In this document: positions 1 through 5,266 of the stretch, in pieces
Position numbering within the stretch: position 1 is the first letter of the stretch
Layout of the letters: each line of letters starts with the position of its first letter
Assembly (NCBI GenBank): GCA_007128675.1
Contig: SKWY01000213.1
Location: 1 to 5,393, forward strand
Direction: 5' to 3'
Origin: Deltaproteobacteria bacterium
GTDB lineage: Bacteria > Myxococcota > Myxococcia > SLRQ01
DNA: 5,393 bases
Made by a program: the position numbers and the translations under genes
The notes under the pieces: model-generated
Told to the model about the DNA's origin: nothing
Database searches by the model: none
The model's input: only the letters and a program-made list of their open reading frames with translations

Positions 1-1
1 C

Positions 2-67
2 TATCTCTATGTGCACGTCTCGGGCCAGCCAGAAGAGAGCGCGCTCGAGCTATTCATGGATCACTAG
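2..67 (+). CDS. 3' end of an upstream gene (partial, unknown product)
   Basis: An open frame enters from the left edge and ends with TAG at 65-67. It gives 21 residues ending in ELFMDH, too few to assign a family. It is supported mainly by position: the stop lies 13 nt before the ATG of the STN-domain gene, and the ribosome binding site of that gene starts just after it. This is the arrangement expected of two co-transcribed genes. The frame could also be open by chance, since 22 codons is short. The upstream sequence would decide this. Confidence 0.4.
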   Translation, partial: YLYVHVSGQPEESALELFMDH

Positions 68-69
68 CC

Positions 70-74
70 AGGAG
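70..74 (+). promoter_or_regulatory. Ribosome binding site of the STN-domain gene
   Basis: AGGAG lies 6 nt before the ATG at 81. This near-ideal Shine-Dalgarno supports that start codon over any later one. Confidence 0.75.
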
Positions 75-80
75 TAGAAA

Positions 81-641
81 ATGAAGACGCAGACCCTTCT
101 TCGGATCATTGCTTTGCTAATCGTTCTTTTGCCTGGAAGCCTTATTGCCGACTACAGGCCTTCAATGAACGTCACTTTTGAGCTCAAGAACGTAAAAGTA
201 CGCGAAGCCTTCGATATCATCACCGAGATGACTCAACAAAATTTCGTGATTCCTTCCTGCGTTGAATCCAAGGAAATCAGCATTCGTCTTCGCAATGTGC
301 CGATCGCCACCGTAATTGATGCCTTGGCTGCCCAACTCGATGTGCGTGTAGTTCGACTGGGAAACACTCATCACCTGATCTGCGCGGACGACTTCGATCC
401 GGCTCTGCCACTTGATTTGCCCATTGCCATCTCCTTGATCGATGTTGATGTGCAGACCATACTCGAGGAAATCGCAAGGAAAATTGGCCTTTCTGGTGCT
501 CATTACGAAGGACCGCAGCAGCAGCTCACAATGGCCGTAAGCGGGATCAGACTCGAGACGGCGCTGAACGTCATAACGGAAAGCGCGAACCTCGAACAGC
601 TGTGGGTAGAAAACGAGATTATTCACGCTGTTGCGAATTGA
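81..641 (+). CDS. Exported protein with two tandem STN (secretin/TonB N-terminal) domains
   Basis: Residues 1-23 form a signal peptide: Lys at position 2, Arg at position 8, a Leu/Ile-rich core, and a likely signal peptidase I site after LIA. The mature part is two repeats of about 70 residues, roughly 30-101 and 113-184. Each follows the STN beta-alpha-beta pattern: a short strand (VTFELKN; IAISLID), a helix (REAFDIITEM; QTILEEIARK), a strand ending in a hydrophobic run (ISIRLRN; LTMAVSG), a second helix (TVIDALAAQL; TALNVITESA) and a final strand (HHLICAD; NEIIHAV). STN domains normally precede a secretin channel or a TonB-dependent receptor barrel. No barrel follows here and the gene ends cleanly after the second repeat, so this is a stand-alone periplasmic protein. 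Known STN domains act in protein-protein contacts in the periplasm, so an adaptor role for a secretin or receptor is inferred. Cys60 and Cys101 are both in the first domain and could form a disulfide. Composition is less GC-rich than the transporter gene downstream. Confidence 0.75.
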   Translation: MKTQTLLRIIALLIVLLPGSLIADYRPSMNVTFELKNVKVREAFDIITEMTQQNFVIPSCVESKEISIRLRNVPIATVIDALAAQLDVRVVRLGNTHHLICADDFDPALPLDLPIAISLIDVDVQTILEEIARKIGLSGAHYEGPQQQLTMAVSGIRLETALNVITESANLEQLWVENEIIHAVAN

Positions 642-786
642 TCCCTTGCGACATTCCTCTTTGAGGGGCGTACCTGCTCCACGCGCCTGACCATTCAGCA
701 AGAAAGATCAACGTCCCAAAGTATCGCTGGCCGGCTTGCGTTCCCAATCACCGCGTACCATCCTGAGCTGAACCGAGTAGCGGAAC

Positions 787-791
787 GAAGG
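787..791 (+). promoter_or_regulatory. Likely ribosome binding site of the methyltransferase-like fragment
   Basis: GAAGG lies 5 nt before the ATG at 797. It is a moderate Shine-Dalgarno match and supports this start, which also matches the N-terminus I expect for the family (short hydrophobic strand RIAWV directly after the start). Confidence 0.45.
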
Positions 792-796
792 CACTA

Positions 797-1237
797 ATGA
801 ACAAGAAAGCGCGAATCGCCTGGGTCGAGGCTGGCGAAGACAAAGAGGCCCGCTGGCTTTCGGAAGGACGGTCCAGGCCGCCTTCCAGGATCGTGCCTGC
901 CGGGGACTCATTGAGAGCCGACGTGGCCTACCGGCATGCTTGCGAAGGTACGGCCCTGCTTTGGCGAGGCGACTTCCGAAACGCACGACAGCTGCTGACC
1001 GCCATTTCACGGCGGATCGATGCAAGGGCTCGGCGCGGCAAAAAGCAGGCAAGAGCAATCGCCCCCGCTGAAGAGTTTCACCGTTACAGGATAAGGACGG
1101 CCACACGAGCGAGAGTTCTCGGCATGCTCCTCATCGAACTCGGAGTCGATTACACGATACAGGCCCGGCGAGCCCCAGACAACGCACGTCCCATTCCGGT
1201 AGATGAGGATCATATGTTCGATGGGAACGAAGAATGA
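797..1237 (+). CDS. N-terminal fragment of a class I SAM-dependent methyltransferase-like protein
   Basis: The 146 residues resemble the N-terminal third of a methyltransferase family of roughly 370-390 residues seen in Pseudomonas and Burkholderia (recalled, not searched). Recognisable pieces are the opening strand RIAWV, the block ADVAYRHACEGTALLWRGDFRNARQLL (residues 41-67, also with a run of basic residues after it), FHRYR at 94-98, RARVLGMLLI at 104-113 and the RRAPD block at 124-128. In full-length members the Rossmann-fold catalytic domain with its glycine-rich SAM motif follows. Here the frame ends about 18 residues after RRAPD, in an unrelated acidic tail, and neither other forward frame continues the family. 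No SAM-binding site is therefore present, and methyltransferase activity is not expected. The stop overlaps the transporter start by ATGA, so translation of this frame could feed ribosomes to the transporter. It is either a decayed gene cut by a rearrangement or a retained leader cistron. Confidence 0.6.
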   Translation: MNKKARIAWVEAGEDKEARWLSEGRSRPPSRIVPAGDSLRADVAYRHACEGTALLWRGDFRNARQLLTAISRRIDARARRGKKQARAIAPAEEFHRYRIRTATRARVLGMLLIELGVDYTIQARRAPDNARPIPVDEDHMFDGNEE

Positions 1238-2637
1238 GCACCATGAAGCCGCAGGCCACTGGGACTGACCACACAACCCATAGGCGCCAGATCCTTGTAC
1301 TTGTCGTGCTGGCTACAGCGCTCGCTAGTCTCGAAGTCGGCCTCGTCACGGTGACGCTCCCCTCGCTTGTCGAAGCGTTCCAGGCTCCTCGGTCTACAGT
1401 TCAGTGGGTGGCCGTCTCGTATCAACTGGCCATTATCGGGACCCTGATCCTTTTTGGGCGCCTAGTTGATGTGTTCGGAGGGAAAGCCCTCTATCTGTCG
1501 GGGATGGCTACGATCCTGTGCGCCGCGCTGCTTGCCGCCGCCAGCCCACACATACTCTGGCTCATCGCCGCTCGCGGCATTCTGGGCCTTGGAGCCTCGA
1601 TGCTGCTCGCGACTGGCCAAGCGCTTGTCACAAGCGCCTACGGCAACGAGGGTCGCGGGAGAGCCCTGGGTTTCATGCACATGGCGGTAGCCGGAGGCTT
1701 GATGTCCGGCCCCGCAGTCGGGGGGTTGCTCGTCACGTTTATTGATTGGCGCGCGATTTTCCTCGCGCCGGTGCCTTTTGCCCTAGGAGCACTAATCTGG
1801 GGATGGAGAGTACTCCCGGTAGCCGGTCGCCAAGAGGGCGCCAGGCTGGATGTTCTTGGGGCAGCGCTCATCTTCGTCAGCGCGGCCAGCGGGGTCCTGG
1901 GATTGACTCGCGTGACGAGTCACGGTTGGGAGCAATCAACCGTTGCCTTGATCGCCGGCGCGCTCGTCTGTCTTTTCGTGTTCATCCTGGTGGAAAGGAG
2001 GCATTCCGCCCCGCTAGTCGACCTCTTGCTCCTTGGCCGATGGAGTTTGACCGCGGGTCTGCTTGCGGCCTTTCTCACCTTCATAGCGATGGCATCCAAC
2101 ATGTTCCTGCTTCCTTTTTCTCTCCAGGATCTGATGGGCCATTCAGCGGCGCGGTCGGGATTATTTATGATGGTCGTACCGCTTGCCATACTTCCCGTAG
2201 CACCCTTTGCCGGGTCGATAGCCGATCGTTACGGGGTACGCATTCCGGCAATCGCTGGGCTCGCGGCGGTCACCGTCGCGGTTCTTGGAATGAGCCGGTT
2301 CAGCGAAGGCACGTCGCCGATGTTTGCGGTCGCTGTACTGGCTCTCTACGGGATCGGTGCGGGACTATTCCAATCACCGAACAACAGCGCAGTCCTTGGT
2401 TCGGCGCCTGGGGACCGCGTTGGAACCGTATCGGGCATGCTCGCACTCTTCCGGAATCTTGGTCAGGTGATGGGGATCGCGGTGGCAACCACGATCTGGG
2501 CATTTCGGCAGACCCATTACGAAATAGCGTTTGATTGGTCGCAATCTCAGGTCCTGGGCGCGAGCATGAAAGATACGTACCTGGTGCTGGCGGGGGTAGG
2601 TGCCTTGGCCATCATCGTGTATGTGCTACGCCGCTGA
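1234..2637 (+). CDS. MFS drug efflux transporter, DHA2 (EmrB/QacA) type, 14 TM
   Basis: The 467-aa product is a complete proton-coupled multidrug exporter of the inner membrane by family. Hydrophobicity suggests 14 helices, starting near residues 19-41, 57-77, 87-106 and 108-132 and ending with 447-465. Motif A (GRLVDVFGGKA, residues 75-85) lies between TM2 and TM3, with a degenerate second copy at GSIADRYGVR (327-336). Motif C (GLMSGPAVGG, 155-164) lies in TM5 and marks it as an antiporter. The blocks QSPNNSAVLG (380-389) and RNLGQVMGIA (407-416) are typical of DHA2 members. The TM1 motif, usually LDxTIVNVALP, reads LEVGLVTVTLP, so the conserved Asp is Glu. Length is normal for the family. 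The start is the ATG overlapping the upstream stop; ATG at 1243 is an alternative. The upstream Shine-Dalgarno is weak (GGGAAC), so translation may depend on coupling. No EmrA-type adaptor or TetR-type regulator lies beside it in the window, and the substrate cannot be read from sequence. Confidence 0.92.
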   Translation: MSTMKPQATGTDHTTHRRQILVLVVLATALASLEVGLVTVTLPSLVEAFQAPRSTVQWVAVSYQLAIIGTLILFGRLVDVFGGKALYLSGMATILCAALLAAASPHILWLIAARGILGLGASMLLATGQALVTSAYGNEGRGRALGFMHMAVAGGLMSGPAVGGLLVTFIDWRAIFLAPVPFALGALIWGWRVLPVAGRQEGARLDVLGAALIFVSAASGVLGLTRVTSHGWEQSTVALIAGALVCLFVFILVERRHSAPLVDLLLLGRWSLTAGLLAAFLTFIAMASNMFLLPFSLQDLMGHSAARSGLFMMVVPLAILPVAPFAGSIADRYGVRIPAIAGLAAVTVAVLGMSRFSEGTSPMFAVAVLALYGIGAGLFQSPNNSAVLGSAPGDRVGTVSGMLALFRNLGQVMGIAVATTIWAFRQTHYEIAFDWSQSQVLGASMKDTYLVLAGVGALAIIVYVLRR

Positions 2638-2671
2638 ACAGTCTCGTACCGTTTAGGCAGAACATCACACT

Positions 2672-2766
2672 AGGGGGCGAACGGAGATGGCGTCCTCGCG
2701 CCTCTGCGCTCTCCACCCAGCTCGAAGACGCAGAGCGACCCGGGAAGCCTGAGTCGTTCGCCCCCT
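2672..2766. repeat. 95-bp inverted-repeat element (perfect 12-bp arms)
   Basis: AGGGGGCGAACG at 2672-2683 is the exact reverse complement of CGTTCGCCCCCT at 2755-2766. A second perfect pair is nested inside: CTCTGCG at 2702-2708 with CGCAGAG at 2729-2735. It lies 34 nt after the transporter stop and about 18 nt from the point where hcp similarity ends on the minus strand. There is no T-run on either side, so a standard intrinsic terminator is unlikely. A small non-autonomous element or a regulatory fold fits better. No flanking direct repeat is obvious. Confidence 0.6.
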
Positions 2767-2783
2767 TCATTCAGCTCAGAATA

Positions 2784-3053
2784 GCCTCCAATCAAGAAGT
2801 AGTGACGAAGGTTGCCGGCCTTGACGGCCTCGATGATCTCCGGCGCCGCGCCGAGCACAGCCTTTCTGCCGAAGCCGACATCGATCGTCTTTTCCGGCTC
2901 TGTGGCGGGACAGCCTTCGAGTTCGAGGACCGCCTCTATTACGAGGGATAAGTCAGGACCCTCCACGTGCTCGACTCCGGGCCATGAGACTAGGCTCGTA
3001 GTGAATATTCGTCCTTGATAGCTCTCTTTCGGGCTGACCAGGTCCTGATGGTG
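2784..3053 (-). pseudogene. hcp: Internal remnant of hcp (hybrid cluster protein / hydroxylamine reductase)
   Basis: Read on the minus strand from 3053 down, the frame gives about 90 residues that follow the middle-to-late part of Hcp. Landmarks in order are PKESYQGRIFTTSLVSWPG, then HVEGPDLSLVIEAVLELEG, then DVGFGRKAVLGAAPEIIEAV, then GNLRHYFLIGG. E. coli Hcp has closely similar text here (RIFT..VGWPGV.HVEG, ITVGFARNAL, FFLVGGCDG; from memory). Intact Hcp is about 550 residues and uses a [4Fe-4S] or [2Fe-2S] cluster plus a hybrid Fe-S-O cluster to reduce NO or hydroxylamine. Here an in-frame TAG (3054-3056) blocks the N-terminal side. On the C-terminal side similarity stops after GGY; the frame stays open to 2670 with unrelated sequence. 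The Cys of the conserved GGCDG, a hybrid-cluster ligand, is Tyr. The longest start-to-stop frame (GTG at 2966) begins inside the domain with no ribosome site. This is a dead fragment. Confidence 0.75.
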
Positions 3054-3060
3054 CTATTCT
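3034..3060 (+). promoter_or_regulatory. Possible sigma-70-type promoter with extended -10
   Basis: TATTCT at 3055-3060 is preceded by TGC, giving an extended -10 (TGnTATTCT). CTGACC at 3034-3039 could serve as a -35, with a short 15-nt spacer. Transcription would start near 3067 and leave a leader of about 180-200 nt before the membrane protein gene. It is the best promoter-like sequence I found ahead of that gene, but it rests on a few bases and it overlaps the end of the hcp remnant. Confidence 0.3.
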
Positions 3061-3088
3061 CCGTAGGATGAAAGGATACACACAGCGG

Positions 3089-3164
3089 CCTCGCCAAACG
3101 TCCTCGCCGCCGGAAGAGCTACCGAATCCGCAAGTGTCGACTTGGCGAGGAGTCTGAGTTTTTT
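3089..3164 (+). other. Possible structured leader or small RNA end: 9-bp inverted repeat plus T6
   Basis: CCTCGCCAA at 3089-3097 pairs perfectly with TTGGCGAGG at 3142-3150. A second CCTCGCC at 3102-3108 could compete for the same partner. A run of six T (3159-3164) follows 8 nt later. Together with the promoter candidate this could make a transcript of about 100 nt ending at the T-run, or an attenuator ahead of the membrane protein gene. A 9-bp pair at this distance is expected by chance about once or twice in a window of this size, so support is weak. Confidence 0.2.
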
Positions 3165-3247
3165 CAAGGGAACACCGCTGGAAACCTGTCTCACGGCCAA
3201 GGAGTCCGAGTAGTGAGTATCATCAGGCTCAATCTTTCCAGCGAGAA

Positions 3248-4366
3248 ATGGAGGTCCAACCCGTCATGATCCCCCCCTCGTCCCCCCCGAGTATCGATTC
3301 GGAAACCATCGACCCGAATGAGGGGACGGGACGATGGCTAATACTTCGGGCTTTCCCTCTCATTGTCCTTGCTCTGGCGATTGGCGCCCTAGCGGGTGGG
3401 CTACGATGGATCGTGGACTTCTTTCCCGTCCTCCATGGAATGTTGTTCGGCGCATTCATCGGGGCACTGGCAGGTAGCTTCGGTGGCCGAGATACTCCTC
3501 GTCTCTGGGGGGCCTCCCAGCGATTCTGGCTACTGTTGAATCTCCACCTATCCTATCTGCTGGCCATGGGCGTTACGCTCAGTCATCTGAATGCGCCGCC
3601 CCTGGCCTCCACCCTCACCTGGCTGAGGAACGTCCATAGAGGCTTGGCCGGCGAGCCTTTTTTCGGCGCCAATATTTGGACCCCGCTTCAGCCCTCCATC
3701 GGTGAGATCTCTGGAGGTGCCTGGATATTTTTCAACGTATTGGACAATGCGCTCTTCTTGTTTCTTGCTCTACTCTTCCTGGGCATTGTCATCGGTAAGT
3801 ATCACGACGAAGACGAAGGGCATCTCGAAGAAGGTGACAGCGAGGCTGGTTTAGACTCCGACTCCGACTTCGACACTAACGCCAATGACGAGGAGATGGA
3901 TGAAGATGCCGACAGCTTACCGACTCATGCCCCCATTGCGCGAAGACTCTTCTTTCTGCAGTGGGGCATAATCTCTCTTGCAGTCATAGGGATGGGAGCC
4001 CTCGATGATTCTTCTCGTGATCCTCGCGGCTTCAATCCCGCGAGCATCGCACAGCTTAGGTCGCTCGAGGGACGCTACGTATTCGAGGATGGCGCTTTTC
4101 TCCTCGGCCCACCCAGAAAGGAAGGCTCCTTCAATTGCCGAATCGCTGGATACGACAACTTGGTCTGTGATTCCGAGCCTAGCGGAACATACATGCTCTC
4201 CCTTCGTGGAAGTTCTCCGACGTTTTCGGGCACACTTTACACCGGGAAGACAATGAGAAGTGTACGAGCCCGTTTTTCGGACGACGGAGAAACCTTGCAG
4301 CTGGCCGGACGTGTCCAAGCTCGCGGGACTCGTATGGAAGCGCTCGTCGAGGCTCGTAGGGATTGA
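3248..4366 (+). CDS. Five-TM membrane protein with acidic linker and C-terminal beta-rich domain (unknown family)
   Basis: I do not recognise a family for this 372-aa product. A proline-rich N-terminus is followed by likely TM helices at about residues 31-52, 60-78, 93-112, 161-183 and 234-251. TM1 and TM2 are rich in Gly and Ala (IGALAGGL; GAFIGALAGSF), suggesting tight helix packing. Between TM4 and TM5, residues 185-222 are almost all Asp, Glu, Ser, Gly and Asn. They include DSDSDFDTNANDEE, which has the D-x-D-x-D spacing seen in calcium-binding loops, although the usual Gly is missing. After TM5, residues 270-370 look like alternating short strands with Cys297 and Cys307 ten residues apart, compatible with a disulfide if the domain is outside the cytoplasm. 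By the positive-inside rule the RR at 232-233, just before TM5, suggests that the acidic linker is cytoplasmic and the C-terminal domain periplasmic. The start may be 3266. It has no operon partner in the window: the next gene is 444 nt away. The coding status is well supported by length and composition; the role is unknown. Confidence 0.8.
   Translation: MEVQPVMIPPSSPPSIDSETIDPNEGTGRWLILRAFPLIVLALAIGALAGGLRWIVDFFPVLHGMLFGAFIGALAGSFGGRDTPRLWGASQRFWLLLNLHLSYLLAMGVTLSHLNAPPLASTLTWLRNVHRGLAGEPFFGANIWTPLQPSIGEISGGAWIFFNVLDNALFLFLALLFLGIVIGKYHDEDEGHLEEGDSEAGLDSDSDFDTNANDEEMDEDADSLPTHAPIARRLFFLQWGIISLAVIGMGALDDSSRDPRGFNPASIAQLRSLEGRYVFEDGAFLLGPPRKEGSFNCRIAGYDNLVCDSEPSGTYMLSLRGSSPTFSGTLYTGKTMRSVRARFSDDGETLQLAGRVQARGTRMEALVEARRD
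3250..3254 (+). promoter_or_regulatory. Shine-Dalgarno that may set the start at 3266
   Basis: GGAGG lies directly after the ATG at 3248 and 11 nt before an in-frame ATG at 3266. The ATG at 3248 itself has only a weak purine stretch upstream (GCGAGAA). The real start may therefore be 3266, shortening the product by six residues. Confidence 0.45.
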
Positions 4367-4382
4367 CATTCGTCCCATCTCG

Positions 4383-4398
4383 ACCAGCGCGAGCTGGT
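4383..4398 (+). terminator. Hairpin with GNRA loop shortly after the membrane protein gene
   Basis: ACCAGC pairs with GCTGGT across a GCGA tetraloop, a compact and stable RNA fold. It begins 17 nt after the stop at 4366. No T-run follows, so it is not a classical intrinsic terminator. It could protect the 3' end of the mRNA or be chance. Confidence 0.35.
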
Positions 4399-4527
4399 GG
4401 AAGGCGGCGCATGCTCGAGCCATGTACAGCGCCTCTCGAGACGGGACAGCTAGCGGCTCCTTTTCTCCTCCATCAGAATTGCTTGAATACGAAGGTTCAT
4501 TACACATCTCTATCCGAGCTACACATC

Positions 4528-4596
4528 CGGTAACCGTTCACCACCCAACAACCCTCATCAACCTCAGAGCCCCGTTGAGGCCGTGAACGGTTACCG
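4528..4596. mobile_element. MITE-like 69-bp element with perfect 14-bp terminal inverted repeats
   Basis: CGGTAACCGTTCAC at 4528-4541 is the exact reverse complement of GTGAACGGTTACCG at 4583-4596. Both ends are directly flanked by CATC (4524-4527 and 4597-4600), which would fit a 4-bp target duplication. The 41-nt centre contains a small stem (CCTCA at 4562-4566 with TGAGG at 4576-4580). There is no room for a transposase, so mobility would have to be supplied in trans. Alternatives are a REP-like intergenic repeat or a binding site pair for a dimeric regulator. The inverted repeat is certain; the mobile interpretation is inference. Confidence 0.5.
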
Positions 4597-4795
4597 CATC
4601 TGTTCTACACTCAACCTCGAGGAAAGCCGGAGCAGGATGGCAAAGGCTATTCTCGGAAATCTACTTGTGCACTTGCCGGCAGAGAAGTAGTCTTCCCCTG
4701 CTCGTTTTCAAGCAATCGACTATCCATGGCTTTCTAGCGTGAGAAGCCCCGTTCTGGCCGCCACATCGGTGAGTCACTCCTCTCAACCCAACAAC

Positions 4796-4799
4796 AGGA
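4796..4799 (+). promoter_or_regulatory. Ribosome binding site candidate for the PEGA lipoprotein
   Basis: AGGA lies 11 nt before the ATG at 4811. The spacing is on the long side, but no better site precedes the alternative ATG at 4820. Confidence 0.35.
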
Positions 4800-4810
4800 T
4801 TGTTTCGCAG

Positions 4811-5266
4811 ATGAATAAAATGTCTACTGAAAAGCTCGCTCTCGTGATTGCTCTTACCGGCTTCGCCCTGGCTTCCACGGGCTGTCCATCCACGGTTCGC
4901 ATCAACAGCGATCCACCAGGTGCCTCGGTCACGGTGAACGGCCAACACGTCGGGACCACTCCCACGGCTTACACGGACACTGCCATCGTCTTTTCTACGC
5001 GCCACGTGCAGCTGGATCTAGAGGGTTACCAAACGCTTCACACCACCATCTCTCGAAGCGGCTCGATCAATGTAGGTGCAGCTTTAGGTGGCTTCTTCTG
5101 TCTCTGGCCCCTGTGGCTATGGGCAATGGACTATCCCGATCATGTCAATTTCCAGCTGCAGCCCATCCGAACCATGCACGGAAAGGCCGAAGAGGAAGAG
5201 CCCGACAGCGAGGAGGATGAGCAGGCTGAGCAAATCCCCATAGCGGCGTTGAAGGCCGGCTCCTAA
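4811..5266 (+). CDS. PEGA-domain lipoprotein with hydrophobic segment and acidic tail
   Basis: From ATG 4811 the product is 151 aa. Residues 1-24 are a lipoprotein signal (Lys at 3 and 8, core LALVIALTGFALA) ending in STGC, with Cys25 as the predicted lipidated residue. Position -3 is Ser (Ala at -4, Leu at -5), weaker than the usual LxGC. A PEGA domain follows at about 27-81, with the signature SDPPGASVTVNGQHVGTTP, a central strand pair and the LEGYQTL block. PEGA domains are small beta folds of surface or periplasmic proteins, often thought to bind other envelope components. Residues 86-106 are strongly hydrophobic and Trp-rich (FFCLWPLWLWAM), then DYPDHVNFQLQP closes the module. This WP..YP...F.L pattern recurs in PEGA lipoproteins I recall. 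The tail, 127-141, is nearly all Glu and Asp. A longer reading from GTG 4739 is less likely. No partner gene is adjacent, and its role is unknown. Confidence 0.75.
   Translation: MNKMSTEKLALVIALTGFALASTGCPSTVRINSDPPGASVTVNGQHVGTTPTAYTDTAIVFSTRHVQLDLEGYQTLHTTISRSGSINVGAALGGFFCLWPLWLWAMDYPDHVNFQLQPIRTMHGKAEEEEPDSEEDEQAEQIPIAALKAGS

Larger units (their letters stand above)
2638..3247. other. 610-nt gap without an intact gene
   Basis: This stretch carries the 12-bp inverted repeat, the hcp remnant, a possible promoter (3034-3060) and a 9-bp inverted repeat followed by a T-run. Frames around 3072-3265 are open on both strands without a usable start codon or ribosome site and match no family I recognise. 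They may be further decayed coding sequence. Confidence 0.6.
4367..4810. other. 444-nt intergenic region
   Basis: It holds the GNRA hairpin, the 69-bp inverted-repeat element and otherwise no convincing gene. A 17-codon frame at 4637-4690 has GGAG 4 nt upstream but no other support. A GTG at 4739 is in frame with the PEGA gene but would place 24 polar residues before the signal peptide, so it is not used. Confidence 0.6.

Noticed and set aside
655..668. CCTC-TTT-GAGG hairpin after the STN gene, considered as a terminator
   Set aside because: The stem is only four pairs with wobble extension and no T-run follows.
162..701. Long minus-strand frame of 179 codons opposite the STN gene
   Set aside because: It lies antisense to a gene with a strong ribosome site, signal peptide and clear domain pattern, and its own translation shows no family features.
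1746..2534. 262-codon plus-strand frame inside the transporter gene
   Set aside because: Its product is rich in Arg, Gly and Ser with no domain. The overlapping transporter frame has all the family motifs, so this is a frame shadow.
2535..2951. Plus-strand frame of 138 codons running from the transporter end across the hcp remnant
   Set aside because: It overlaps the transporter's 3' end and is antisense to the hcp-like sequence, which explains why it stays open.
3057..3265. Frames open on both strands in the leader region (about 65-70 codons each)
   Set aside because: Neither has a start codon with a ribosome site near its beginning, and I recognise no family. They might be old remnants but cannot be supported as genes.
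3917..4507. Minus-strand frame of 196 codons over the 3' part of the membrane protein gene
   Set aside because: It is antisense to a coherent protein, and its translation is mixed polar sequence without recognisable segments.
4637..4690. 17-codon frame with GGAG just upstream
   Set aside because: Short frames with a passable ribosome site are common by chance, and nothing around it suggests a leader peptide.
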